A program made the position numbers and the translations under genes. This document shows, one piece after another, positions 25,401 through 32,850 of a stretch of 35,769 nt of DNA. Within the stretch, counting starts at the first letter, position 1; each line of letters opens with the position of its first letter. The stretch is from Bacteroidaceae bacterium. Lineage in GTDB: Bacteria > Bacteroidota > Bacteroidia > Bacteroidales > Bacteroidaceae. The DNA is taken from NCBI GenBank assembly GCA_017651245.1, contig JAGCDQ010000062.1, positions 1-35,769 of the forward strand. The letters run 5' to 3'. The notes beneath the pieces were generated by a model that saw only the letters and a program-made list of their open reading frames with translations, was not told the DNA's origin and ran no database searches.

Positions 25401-26924
25401 GTACCCAATATGAACTTGAGGCTTCGTGCCACCAACGTGCCCTATCATATCGAAGGCGATACCCTCCATATGCGTCCATACCTGTTCGATTTCCAGAATA
25501 TCAGCATCTACGACCGTTTCGGACATCGTTCCACTATCAACGGACAAGTGACGCATCGCAACATGAAGAACTTTGCTTACCACTTCCAGGCAGACCTGCA
25601 TGAACTGCTTGCCTACGACGAGAAGGAGTTCAACAGCGACAAGTTCCTTGCCACCGTCTTTACCGACGGATCTCTCACCATCGATGGCAGCGATGGGCAT
25701 CCGCTTTATGTCAATGCCAGCGTCACACCCACCCGAGGTTCCGTCTTTGCTTACGATGCTGCCACACCCGATGCCATCACAGGTAACTCCTTCATCGAGT
25801 TCCGTGACCGCGATTCCCTGCTGACCATCAATCCGCAGTTCTTCGAACGTCGGCTTGCGGATGAGCCTGTGGCAAAAGACTCGCTCAGCATCGTGAAGGA
25901 AGCCAAGAAAAACTATGCCAGCGACATCTTCATTAACTTTGACATCAACCTCACCCCTGCTTGTGAGGTGAAACTGCGAATGGACAACCTCGAGGACGGC
26001 TATATGCGCACCTTCGGCAATGCCCAGATTATTGCCAAGTGGTATAACAAAGGTTCGTTCCAAATGTTTGGCAACTACAACATCAACTCAGGTTCCTACC
26101 GACTCTACCTACAAGACATCATCTTCCGCGACCTTGCCCTGCAGTCAGGTTCTGTGGTTGAGTTCAACGGCAATCCTTTCGATGCCAACATCCACCTCAT
26201 TTGTCACCACACCATCAATTCCGTGCCGCTCAGCGACCTCACCTCCACCACAGCCTTCTCGCAAAACAACAAGGTAAAGGTCATCTGTATCCTCGACATC
26301 ACAGGCAAGCTGGGCAACATGGACTTCAAGTTCAACATGGACTTGCCCAACGTGAACGAAGAAACCCGCCAGCTCGTACGTTCCATGATCAACTCCGAGG
26401 AGGAGATGAACACGCAGATGATCTACCTGCTGGGATTGGGACGTTTCTATCCTAATGAATATGCGCGTGCCAACGGAAACGGCAACTCTGGTCAGGCAAT
26501 GAACTCCCTGCTCTCCTCCACCCTCAGCGGACAGATTAATCAAATGCTCACCAACATGATTGGTAGGGACAGCAACTGGAACTTCGGTTCTTCGCTCACT
26601 ACAGGCGAGAAAGGCTGGGACGACCTCGATGTGGAAGGCATTCTGGAGGGGCGTCTGCTCAATGAGCGCCTGCTCATCAATGGTGCATTTGGATATCGTG
26701 ACAATGCGATGACCAACCGTTCCAGCTTTATCGGTGACTTCGAGGTGAAATGGCGAATGGATCAGAAAGGCAACCTCTACATCAAGGCATACAACCAGAC
26801 CAACGACCGATATTTCACCAAAGCCACCCTCAACACGCAAGGCATCGGACTTGCCTGGCGACGCGACTTTGAGAGTATCCGTCGAAGGATGAAACAAAAG
26901 AAGGAGAAAGCCAACAGCCGCTAA
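22410..26924 (+). CDS. TamB-like (DUF490) envelope assembly protein
   Basis: A 1504-residue protein with one N-terminal membrane anchor (about 9-31), a very long beta-rich region with AsmA/TamB-type repeating strands, and a C-terminal domain (about 1050-1490) typical of TamB. That domain contains the SGSYRLYLQDIIFRDLALQ, FNMDLPNVNEETRQLVRSMI and INSEEEMNTQMIYLLGLGRF segments. In Proteobacteria TamB works with TamA and is linked to phospholipid transport to the outer membrane; the exact role in Bacteroidota is not settled. The start appears to be TTG at 22410: an in-frame TGA lies at 22404-22406, and the next Met is past the anchor. The gap to ribH is 25 bases. Confidence 0.88.
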   Translation: MKRLEKILVNVVGTLIAIYAGIVLLFSLPFMQDALANWTADMLSKQLGSKVEIGSVNLGFLNRVVVNDLTLYEPNGKKMASIARVSASINPIALMSGRVDIGTAQLFGTKATLYKDTPDSPPNYQFIIDTFAQEEKEEPTPLDVHIGSLIMRHTDVTYDVKSAPFQQGTFDPQHLKLHDLGMNVVLRCLTDDSLNMDVRRLQARELNSGLTLRDTRLKLIGNKQYVTLLDVDASMLHSQIAVDSLYMTYGQWENEKKFSFRTTAINGHITPRDLSPFHEKLSSLNHTLNFSVTAAGDEQEIQVKECNISTEEEGLLLRATGVLSHPLDKQQRDVQATISTLRIHHDELLTWVDALTPAHQQEALLDAIQDIEYNGTIHYLANGELISQGNVSTGVGRATYDLIYDQEHFLTGTITGDSINIGKLHDEQFGTTSFDLDVALNLEHTKPLPVGKVNGAIHNIYYNGYNYQNINLDARSTSSQVSGTASIDDENVKADVDFAYTDNPLKGIDMNVLLEHINPNNLNLTKEHIGESLSLNTDIHLQGIDFKHLYGTALMDDINLTTPDGTYHLNSIMLNAEKQENGESLYTIKSDILSGNIQGETALPDIAQSFIRQMSRHLPIIFKPQSAEGISPTAHFTYDLTVTDAPILHRFVDADFSLSSPMRIFGQIDAAEDKMSFQLDAPHFIYNEKPYTDIAVACNSTFDNMNVHAIASTFKESNDDEKPNTSTKFDVMADIHNDRIVSDLYVNTTGSNDVMLQLLPIIQLSDSSGSMKTDITLRKSTAVINDTAWTVSPAHIQLFKKNIECHNVRISNNNANSFLAIDGKASDSPNDSLVATLNNLEIQYIMSLVNWNVVRFGGKASGRTVINNVLGGGVPDIRANLFVEDLSVQEGHLGDANITAHWDKEVDGISVDGRMVDLYTVPDGLTGREKNVTGITTVNGWISPAKNDMALHVNTHNTNASFIHGFLGGVFKEVSGYVTGPVSIIGPLNNVNIVGDAVPNMNLRLRATNVPYHIEGDTLHMRPYLFDFQNISIYDRFGHRSTINGQVTHRNMKNFAYHFQADLHELLAYDEKEFNSDKFLATVFTDGSLTIDGSDGHPLYVNASVTPTRGSVFAYDAATPDAITGNSFIEFRDRDSLLTINPQFFERRLADEPVAKDSLSIVKEAKKNYASDIFINFDINLTPACEVKLRMDNLEDGYMRTFGNAQIIAKWYNKGSFQMFGNYNINSGSYRLYLQDIIFRDLALQSGSVVEFNGNPFDANIHLICHHTINSVPLSDLTSTTAFSQNNKVKVICILDITGKLGNMDFKFNMDLPNVNEETRQLVRSMINSEEEMNTQMIYLLGLGRFYPNEYARANGNGNSGQAMNSLLSSTLSGQINQMLTNMIGRDSNWNFGSSLTTGEKGWDDLDVEGILEGRLLNERLLINGAFGYRDNAMTNRSSFIGDFEVKWRMDQKGNLYIKAYNQTNDRYFTKATLNTQGIGLAWRRDFESIRRRMKQKKEKANSR

Positions 26925-26982
26925 CCCTCAACGCTAACCAAATGACAAACAACATAATACTAACAACCTAAAACAAAACAAC

Positions 26983-27999
26983 ATGAAAAAATTCTCTCTT
27001 GGAGCACTTACTCTGCTCGTTGCTGTAACATCCTGCAACAAAACCCAAAATCCAACCCAACTATTTAGTGAAGAAGCTATGGAGTACATCAAAACCGTAC
27101 CTTACGATGTCAATCGCACATCGCTTTACAGTGCAGAAGACCTCTATGCAGGTTATGACCCTGCCAAACCCGAGACTTTCGATTCTTGCTATGACACCAA
27201 AGTGTATCAGCACTACATTGCCACAGGCAAGCAAGCCAAAGATGTAGAAGAGTCGCTCGCACGCACCCTCCACGATCACGGTATCCACGTGGCACTCGAC
27301 GAGTTCTTCCGTGAGCACGATTCTCGTCTGTGCGTCGGCATCATGGGTGGACACGCCCTTTCTCGTACCGACCCGATGTACAAGCGTGTCGTACTTCTCA
27401 GCAAACGTCTCACCGAAGATGGATTCATCATGCTCAGTGGTGGCGGTCCTGGTGCGATGGAAGCAACCCACCTTGGTGCTTGGTTGGCTGGCAGAACAGA
27501 AGAAGATGTGGATGCAGCAGTCGAGATGCTCGCTGTGGCACCTACTTTCAAAGACGAAGGCTGGCTCGCTTCTTCCTTCGAGGTAATGAAGAAGTACCCA
27601 CGTCAGGGCGACTACGTGAGCCTCGGCATCCCCACTTACCTCTATGGTCATGAGCCATCAGCCCCATTTGCCACTCACATCGCCAAGTTCTTTGAGAACA
27701 GCATCCGTGAAGACCTTATCCTCACCGTTGCCTTTGGTGGTATCATCTACACGCCAGGTAGCGCAGGCACCATGCAGGAAATCTTCCAGGATGCCGTACA
27801 GAACCACTACGAGTCATTTGGTTTCGCAAGTCCGATGATCTTCCTCGGCACCGACTTCTGGACCAAGGAAATGCCTGTCTATCCATTCCTCCAGCAACTG
27901 GTTGAGATGGGCAAGTACAAGAATCTGCAGCTCACCCTCACTGACGACTTCGACGTGATTGCCGACGAACTCACCAAGTTCAAGAACAGCGGCAAGTAA
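26983..27999 (+). CDS. LOG-family protein with a lipoprotein signal
   Basis: A 338-residue protein of the LOG/'lysine decarboxylase-like' fold. Characterised LOG enzymes release the base from nucleoside monophosphates. It has GGGPGAMEA (153-161) and PGSAGTMQE (258-266), close to the family pair GGG.xGxMxx and PGGxGTxxE but with Ser instead of the second Gly. Unusually, it begins with a signal peptide and lipobox (VAVTSC, Cys18), which predicts export and lipidation, whereas known LOG proteins are cytoplasmic. It starts 58 bases after tamB, with no clear promoter between, and ends at a strong terminator. Activity and substrate outside the cytoplasm are unknown. Confidence 0.8.
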   Translation: MKKFSLGALTLLVAVTSCNKTQNPTQLFSEEAMEYIKTVPYDVNRTSLYSAEDLYAGYDPAKPETFDSCYDTKVYQHYIATGKQAKDVEESLARTLHDHGIHVALDEFFREHDSRLCVGIMGGHALSRTDPMYKRVVLLSKRLTEDGFIMLSGGGPGAMEATHLGAWLAGRTEEDVDAAVEMLAVAPTFKDEGWLASSFEVMKKYPRQGDYVSLGIPTYLYGHEPSAPFATHIAKFFENSIREDLILTVAFGGIIYTPGSAGTMQEIFQDAVQNHYESFGFASPMIFLGTDFWTKEMPVYPFLQQLVEMGKYKNLQLTLTDDFDVIADELTKFKNSGK

Positions 28000-28022
28000 T
28001 CAAGAAACACCCAATAAATAGC

Positions 28023-28063
28023 AAGTCGGGCAGCACACACAACGTGTACTGCCCGACTTTTTT
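28023..28063 (+). terminator. Intrinsic terminator after the LOG-family gene
   Basis: AAGTCGGGCAG (28023-28033) pairs perfectly with CTGCCCGACTT (28049-28059), followed by T bases to 28063. A strong plus-strand terminator. Confidence 0.92.
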
Positions 28064-28081
28064 ATCTACGACTTCTCAACA

Positions 28082-29026
28082 TCAATTCATGATGGCGAAG
28101 TAATCTACGATGCCGACCAGTTTACCATGGTCTGTGACAAGGAGAGAGTGAATCTTGTGCTTGCGGAACATAGCCTGAATCGTGGTGAGCTTTGCGTCGG
28201 GTGAGATTGTCTTAGGCGTCGTGGTCATCACCTCACTCACAGCGATATTGATGAAGTTCTCTCGCGCTCCCTCCACTGCACGACGGATGTCGCCGTCTGT
28301 AATGATACCCAAAATCTTTTCGTCCTCCATCACAATACCCAAGCCCAGTTTGCCACTGCTGATAGTCATGAGCGCCTCTGATAAACGCATATTTGGAGGA
28401 ACAATGGGGAAGTTTTCCGTGTACATCACATCCTTCACCTTCACCAGCAACTTGCGTCCCAGCGAACCGCCTGGGTGGAACAAGGCAAAGTCTTTGGCTC
28501 TGAACTTGCGCACCTCCATCAAGGCACACGCCAATGCATCGCCCATCGCCATTGCCGCCGTCGTACTGGAAGTAGGAGCCAGATTCAACGGACACGCCTC
28601 ACGTTCCACACTACAAAGAATATGATAAGTGGAGTGCTGAGCCAACAAAGAATCCGCCTCTCCCGTCATCGAAACGATGGGAATATGACGGTCTTCGAGG
28701 GAAGCGATGATGTGCAACAGTTCGTCTGTATTTCCCGAATTGCTGATCATGAACAGAATGTCATCATTCATAATCATGCCCATGTCTCCATGCAGGGCAT
28801 CAAGTGCATTCAGGTAAATGGCAGGAGTACCTGTGGAGGCAAGCGTGGCAGCAATCTTGGCACCCACGTGTCCTGACTTACCCACACCCGTCACGACCAC
28901 ATGACCAGTACAATGATGAATCAAATCCACCACCTGGTCGAAATTGTTATCCAATTGAGGAATCAAGTCTAGCAATGCCTGTGCTTCATCGCGCAAACAT
29001 CTTTCTGCATATACTTTTGAATCCAT
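28082..29026 (-). CDS. kdsD: D-arabinose-5-phosphate isomerase (KpsF/KdsD/GutQ family)
   Basis: Interconverts ribulose-5-phosphate and arabinose-5-phosphate, the first step of KDO synthesis. The 314-residue protein has an N-terminal SIS domain (about 35-170; GVGKSGHVGAKIAATLASTG, then SNSGNTDEL) and a C-terminal CBS pair (about 200-314; GIITDGDIRR, then HSLLVTDHGKLVGIVD). It begins 15 bases after the stop of kdsA, whose enzyme uses its product, which supports the assignment over GutQ-type paralogs. It is the last gene of the slyD-aroC-ssb-kdsA-kdsD run. Confidence 0.93.
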   Translation of the reverse strand: MDSKVYAERCLRDEAQALLDLIPQLDNNFDQVVDLIHHCTGHVVVTGVGKSGHVGAKIAATLASTGTPAIYLNALDALHGDMGMIMNDDILFMISNSGNTDELLHIIASLEDRHIPIVSMTGEADSLLAQHSTYHILCSVEREACPLNLAPTSSTTAAMAMGDALACALMEVRKFRAKDFALFHPGGSLGRKLLVKVKDVMYTENFPIVPPNMRLSEALMTISSGKLGLGIVMEDEKILGIITDGDIRRAVEGARENFINIAVSEVMTTTPKTISPDAKLTTIQAMFRKHKIHSLLVTDHGKLVGIVDYFAIMN

Positions 29027-29041
29027 TCGTGAGTTCGTTTA

Positions 29042-29797
29042 TTAGTCTATCAAACTTGCAATAACTCTGTCAAGTTCATTCAAATACAACATGTTTGGTC
29101 CATCAGACAAAGCATTGTCTGGATCAGGATGCACCTCGAAGAAATAACCATTGGCACCAAAGGCTTTAGCAGCCAATGCCATCGCAGGAACAAACTCGCG
29201 GTTACCCCCCGTCTTGCCTCCAGCCGCACCAGGACGTTGCACAGAATGCGTGCAATCCATGATGACCGTATCAGTGAAGCGATGCATGTCAGCAATATTG
29301 CGGAAGTCAACGGCAAGGTTGTTGTAGCCATAAATGTTTCCACGTTCCGTCAGCCACACGTTATCGTTGCCACTCTCTCGCACTTTCTGGACAGGAAACT
29401 CCATATCCAAACCCGACAGGAACTGCGCCTTCTTGATATTGACGATGCGACCCGTGTGGGCTGCTGCCACCAAGAGGTCTGTCTGACGGCACAGGAAAGC
29501 TGGAATCTGCAAGACATCAGCCACTTCACCAGCCACTTGAGCCTGATAGCTTTCGTGAATATCTGTGAGGACACGAAGTCCATACTTTTCCTTGATGTCG
29601 GCAAGCATCTGCATGCCCTTCTCCAATCCAGGACCACGATATGAATGGATGCTGGTGCGGTTGGCTTTGTCGAAGGAAGATTTGAAGATGATGTCGAGGT
29701 CGTACTTCTCGTTTAGTTTCACTAACTCCTGAGCTACCTCTTCCAGGCATTCCATCGACTCAATCACACAAGGACCAGCAATGATGGTTGGTTTCAT
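29042..29797 (-). CDS. kdsA: 3-deoxy-8-phosphooctulonate synthase, metal-dependent type
   Basis: Condenses arabinose-5-phosphate with phosphoenolpyruvate to KDO-8-phosphate for the lipopolysaccharide core. The 251-residue protein has AGPCVIES (7-14), FKSSFDKANRTS (38-49), LTDIHE and NIKKAQFLSG. Cys10, His184, Glu221 and Asp232 correspond, one position offset, to the metal ligands of the Aquifex enzyme (Cys11, His185, Glu222, Asp233). It therefore belongs to the metal-dependent class; E. coli KdsA has Asn at the Cys position. It lies 26 bases after ssb and just before kdsD. Confidence 0.95.
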   Translation of the reverse strand: MKPTIIAGPCVIESMECLEEVAQELVKLNEKYDLDIIFKSSFDKANRTSIHSYRGPGLEKGMQMLADIKEKYGLRVLTDIHESYQAQVAGEVADVLQIPAFLCRQTDLLVAAAHTGRIVNIKKAQFLSGLDMEFPVQKVRESGNDNVWLTERGNIYGYNNLAVDFRNIADMHRFTDTVIMDCTHSVQRPGAAGGKTGGNREFVPAMALAAKAFGANGYFFEVHPDPDNALSDGPNMLYLNELDRVIASLID

Positions 29798-29823
29798 GAT
29801 TGTTTAGCGTTTAGCGTTGAAAG

Positions 29824-30243
29824 TTAGAAAGGATAATCTCCATTGTTTTCAGATGGAACCACAGCTGCAGGCGTCTCAGGCTGAGCAGGCTGCTGTTCCG
29901 CTCCCTGTCCCATTGGCTTTGGAGAAAGGAGTTCCATATTATCAACCACAATGTCGATGGACTTGCGCGAGATGCCTTGACGGTCGGTATAGTCACGAGT
30001 TTGAATCTTACCCTCCACATAGAGTCTGTCACCCTTGTGCACATACTTCTCCACCACTTCGGCCTGTTTGCGCCAGAAGACACAATTGTGCCACTCTGTA
30101 CGGTCGGGAACCTGAGTACCATTCTGCAAGGTGTAGCCACGTTCCGTTGTTGCAAGACGGAGTTGTGCCACACAAACGCCCTGATCAAGATATTTCACCT
30201 GTGGGTCTGCACCCACATTGCCTATAAGCATTACTTTATTCAT
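29824..30243 (-). CDS. ssb: Single-stranded DNA-binding protein
   Basis: Coats single-stranded DNA in replication, repair and recombination. The 139-residue protein has an OB fold (about 1-108; [18 protein letters not shown] start, [20 protein letters not shown], and [15 protein letters not shown]). A Pro/Gln-rich linker and a C-terminal tip ending GDYPF follow, the protein-interaction tail usually written DDDIPF. Its ATG overlaps the aroC stop (ATGA), so it is translationally coupled to aroC. Confidence 0.96.
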   Translation of the reverse strand: MNKVMLIGNVGADPQVKYLDQGVCVAQLRLATTERGYTLQNGTQVPDRTEWHNCVFWRKQAEVVEKYVHKGDRLYVEGKIQTRDYTDRQGISRKSIDIVVDNMELLSPKPMGQGAEQQPAQPETPAAVVPSENNGDYPF

Positions 30244-31316
30244 AATGTCACCGATTTGTTCAATAGATAATGGTCAAGAATTGTCATGGCTGCCATCGCC
30301 TCCACCACAGGAACAGCACGAGGCAAGACGCAGGGGTCATGACGTCCCTTCACTTCGAGGGTGATTTCATTTCCGTCTTTCGTCACCGTCTGCTGCGGAC
30401 GCAATTGCGTTGCCACAGGCTTAAAGAGCACTCGGAAGTAAATATCCTGTCCGTTGGAGATACCCCCTTGAATGCCACCAGAATGATTGGTGCGGGTGCT
30501 GATGACGCCTTTATTATTAAAGAAGATGTCGTTCTGCTCAGAACCTCTCTGCCCCACTCCGCTAAAGCCCTCGCCATACTCAAAACCCTTCACGGCATTG
30601 ATGCTCAGCATTGCCGCTCCAAGGTCGGCATGGAGTTTGGAGAAAGCCGGCTCTCCCAATCCGACAGGACAACCTCTCACTACGCAAGTGATAATGCCAC
30701 CTATCGTGTCGCCTTCTGCTTTCACATCGAGAATCAGCTGTTCCATCTTCTTCGCCACTTCCGTGTCAGGACAACGAACAGGATTGCTTTCTATCATCGT
30801 GAAGTCATACTTCTGATAGTCACGCTCAAGGGCAATGTCACCCACCTGCGACGTGTAAGCCACAATATCGATGCCCAACTTCTTCAACGCCAGTTTTGCC
30901 AGCGCACCACCCACACAACGGGCAATGGTTTCGCGGGCAGATGAACGTCCGCCACCACGATGGTCGCGAAGCCCGTATTTCTGCATGTAGGTGAAGTCGG
31001 CATGAGAGGGGCGGAACACATCACGCACATTCTCATAGTCAGACGAATGCTGGTTCGTGTTTCTCACCAGGAAACCGATGGGACAACCCGTACTCTTTCC
31101 CTCAAACACACCCGACAGCAACTCCACCACATCACCTTCCTGTCTGCCTGTGGTGATACGGCTCTGACCTGGGCGACGGCGATTCAGTTCCTCCTGAATG
31201 AAGTCCACATCAATAGGGATGCCGGCAGGCATTCCGTCCACCACACCACCGATGCCAGCACCATGACTTTCGCCAAATGTGGTCAGCGTGAAAATATGTC
31301 CAAACGTATTTCTCAT
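30240..31316 (-). CDS. aroC: Chorismate synthase
   Basis: Converts 5-enolpyruvylshikimate-3-phosphate to chorismate using reduced FMN, the last shared step of aromatic biosynthesis. From ATG 31316 ([19 protein letters not shown]) it has 358 residues, the usual length. [34 protein letters not shown] and [17 protein letters not shown] are family signatures. The longer in-frame start at 31376 lies inside slyD and would give an Arg/Trp-rich tail, so it is rejected. It overlaps slyD by one base (TGATG) and ssb by four. Confidence 0.97.
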   Translation of the reverse strand: MRNTFGHIFTLTTFGESHGAGIGGVVDGMPAGIPIDVDFIQEELNRRRPGQSRITTGRQEGDVVELLSGVFEGKSTGCPIGFLVRNTNQHSSDYENVRDVFRPSHADFTYMQKYGLRDHRGGGRSSARETIARCVGGALAKLALKKLGIDIVAYTSQVGDIALERDYQKYDFTMIESNPVRCPDTEVAKKMEQLILDVKAEGDTIGGIITCVVRGCPVGLGEPAFSKLHADLGAAMLSINAVKGFEYGEGFSGVGQRGSEQNDIFFNNKGVISTRTNHSGGIQGGISNGQDIYFRVLFKPVATQLRPQQTVTKDGNEITLEVKGRHDPCVLPRAVPVVEAMAAMTILDHYLLNKSVTL

Positions 31317-31879
31317 CAATGGCATCCTCCACATCCGCCGCAACCGCCACTTCCGCAGTCGCCGCCACCACAACAATCACATTCGCTGGCGGTGTTCAAC
31401 ATTTCCGTGATTTCCTCATTGGTGGCAGGACGTGCTTCAACGATTTGTCCCACAAAGTGCAAATCCTGTCCTGCACGAGGATGGTTCAGGTCGATGGTCA
31501 CAGCATCCTTCTTCATTTCAATGATGGTCGCCATGAATCGGTTCCCATCCTCACCCATCATCGGCACCACAGCACCTTCGTGGATATAGTTGAGGTCAAT
31601 CTTGCCATCCACCTTGAAGACGCTGTCTGGCACATCAAACATCAGTTCCTCGTTGAAATCTCCATAGGCATCCTTACAAGGGATGACAAAATCGAACTCG
31701 GCACCACTTTCCAGCGGAGCAATGTTGGATTCAAAGAGAGGAAGCACCAGATTGAAGCCACTGATGAACTGGAAAGGATGACGGCTATCCGCCACCTCGA
31801 CAGGCTCCTCGTCCTCTTCACCGTCTTCTATCGTGTATAGTTTATACGCTACTGTAATGTATTTGTTGTCAACTGCCAT
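31316..31879 (-). CDS. slyD: FKBP-type peptidyl-prolyl isomerase, SlyD family
   Basis: Cytoplasmic proline isomerase and chaperone. From ATG 31879 it has 187 residues. The FKBP domain with an inserted flap is seen in [29 protein letters not shown] and [13 protein letters not shown] (as in SlyD). The C terminus is rich in Cys, Gly and ends in His ([10 protein letters not shown] then GCGGCGGCH), like the nickel-binding SlyD tail, so metal handling is likely. It heads the packed run slyD-aroC-ssb-kdsA-kdsD. The start at 31918 is rejected because it overlaps the promoter box. Confidence 0.93.
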   Translation of the reverse strand: MAVDNKYITVAYKLYTIEDGEEDEEPVEVADSRHPFQFISGFNLVLPLFESNIAPLESGAEFDFVIPCKDAYGDFNEELMFDVPDSVFKVDGKIDLNYIHEGAVVPMMGEDGNRFMATIIEMKKDAVTIDLNHPRAGQDLHFVGQIVEARPATNEEITEMLNTASECDCCGGGDCGSGGCGGCGGCH

Positions 31880-31914
31880 AAATTGAATAATGTGATAAAT
31901 TAAACATTGATGTT

Positions 31915-31923
31915 GCAAAGATA
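31915..31923 (-). promoter_or_regulatory. Promoter -7 box of the slyD-aroC-ssb-kdsA-kdsD run
   Basis: The minus strand reads TATCTTTGC, a full match to TAnnTTTGC, about 35 bases before the slyD ATG. No good upstream element was found at the expected spacing. Confidence 0.65.
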
Positions 31924-31968
31924 AAAAATAATTAGGAGTTAGGAATGAGGTTTTAAGAATAATTTATC

Positions 31969-31993
31969 TTTCCATGCGTTTTTTTCATGGAAA
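31969..31993. repeat. Inverted repeat between divergent slyD and GIN-lipoprotein promoters
   Basis: TTTCCATG (31969-31976) and CATGGAAA (31986-31993) are perfect 8-bp inverted repeats around a T-rich nine-base loop. It lies between two divergent -7 boxes and could be a terminator-like hairpin or an operator. Confidence 0.45.
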
Positions 31994-32019
31994 AGCACTC
32001 ATTGACCACGTTTATTTCT

Positions 32020-32028
32020 TACCTTTGC
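32020..32028 (+). promoter_or_regulatory. Promoter -7 box of the GIN-domain lipoprotein
   Basis: TACCTTTGC is a full -7 match. The nearest TTG (32002-32004) is 15 bases upstream, closer than usual. Expected transcription would begin near 32034, favouring the ATG at 32051 over 32036. Confidence 0.6.
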
Positions 32029-32050
32029 AACGGAAATGAAAATTGAACTT

Positions 32051-32776
32051 ATGAAACAAGGAATCATCATCACACTCGCAGCCCTCCTTTTGTTGGGCGC
32101 TTGCCGTCGTGCCAAGACAGAAAACGAAGAGCATTCAAGCAAAAAGAATATCGAAAAAGCTGAAACAAGGGAACAGAACATCATCAAGAAACGCATCAGC
32201 ATTCCGTTCGACTTCAGCTACATCACCAGTCTTGGCAGTGTGGACATCATCTACACACAAGGAAACTACAGCATTGAGGTGGAGGGAGACAGCGCCGTCT
32301 TGAACTATCTCAAGGCAGAGTTCGACAGCAATCTCCTGACCGTCAGCCTGCAAAGCGACAACAACTCAGACATCAACCTTTTTGGCAACGCAGGCAATGT
32401 CAAGATGTATGTGTCTGCCCCCACCCTGAAATGCGTCAGCATTTGTGCCAATGGCAGTTTCGAGAGTCAGGCCACATGGTGCGGCGAAGACATCCAAGTG
32501 GGAGTGCTCGGCACTGGAAGCATGAAACTCGGAAAAGTGGAATGCACGACTTTCAGTTTACAATCAACTGACATTGGCGACATCAACGTCACAGACCTGC
32601 ATGCCGACGATGCGACGCTCTATTCCTGCAGTTCTGCCAACATCGACGTGAACATGGACGTCAAGAACTTGGTGGTCATCAACGAGGGAACCCAGAAGTT
32701 CCATTTGAAAGGCAAGGCAGGGAACGTGATGTTCAAAAAACCCAACGACATGAACCTGACCAATGACTTGAAATAA
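32051..32776 (+). CDS. Lipoprotein with head-GIN-like (DUF2807) domain
   Basis: A 241-residue predicted exported lipoprotein with signal and lipobox LLLGAC (Cys about residue 18). After a charged linker, residues about 50-235 show the repeating short strands of the DUF2807 'head GIN' beta-helix family. Examples are FSYITSLGSVDIIYTQG, KMYVSAPTLKCVSICANGSF and VGVLGTGSMKLGKVECT. Proteins of this family are common in Bacteroidota, and no molecular function is established. The start at 32036 is possible but would leave almost no leader after the promoter at 32020-32028. The gene ends just before a bidirectional terminator. Confidence 0.8.
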   Translation: MKQGIIITLAALLLLGACRRAKTENEEHSSKKNIEKAETREQNIIKKRISIPFDFSYITSLGSVDIIYTQGNYSIEVEGDSAVLNYLKAEFDSNLLTVSLQSDNNSDINLFGNAGNVKMYVSAPTLKCVSICANGSFESQATWCGEDIQVGVLGTGSMKLGKVECTTFSLQSTDIGDINVTDLHADDATLYSCSSANIDVNMDVKNLVVINEGTQKFHLKGKAGNVMFKKPNDMNLTNDLK

Positions 32777-32801
32777 CAGAAAAGAATCATACATAAAGAA
32801 A

Positions 32802-32836
32802 AGCCACTTGCCTCGACGGACAAGTGGCTCTTTTTT
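32802..32836. terminator. Bidirectional terminator between the GIN lipoprotein and valS
   Basis: AGCCACTTG (32802-32810) pairs with CAAGTGGCT (32821-32829). T bases follow at 32831-32836 on the plus strand, and A-rich sequence at 32795-32802 gives U bases on the minus strand. It serves both convergent genes. Confidence 0.9.
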
Positions 32837-32850
32837 ATAGGAAATGTTTC

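Noticed and set aside
24903-26063. 386-codon minus-strand open frame opposite the TamB-like gene
   Set aside because: It is a shadow of the long plus-strand gene, with no recognisable motif, promoter or neighbour support.
31317-31376. 20-codon extension of aroC
   Set aside because: It reads the complement of the slyD Cys/Gly-rich tail in another frame. Chorismate synthases start at MRNTFG.
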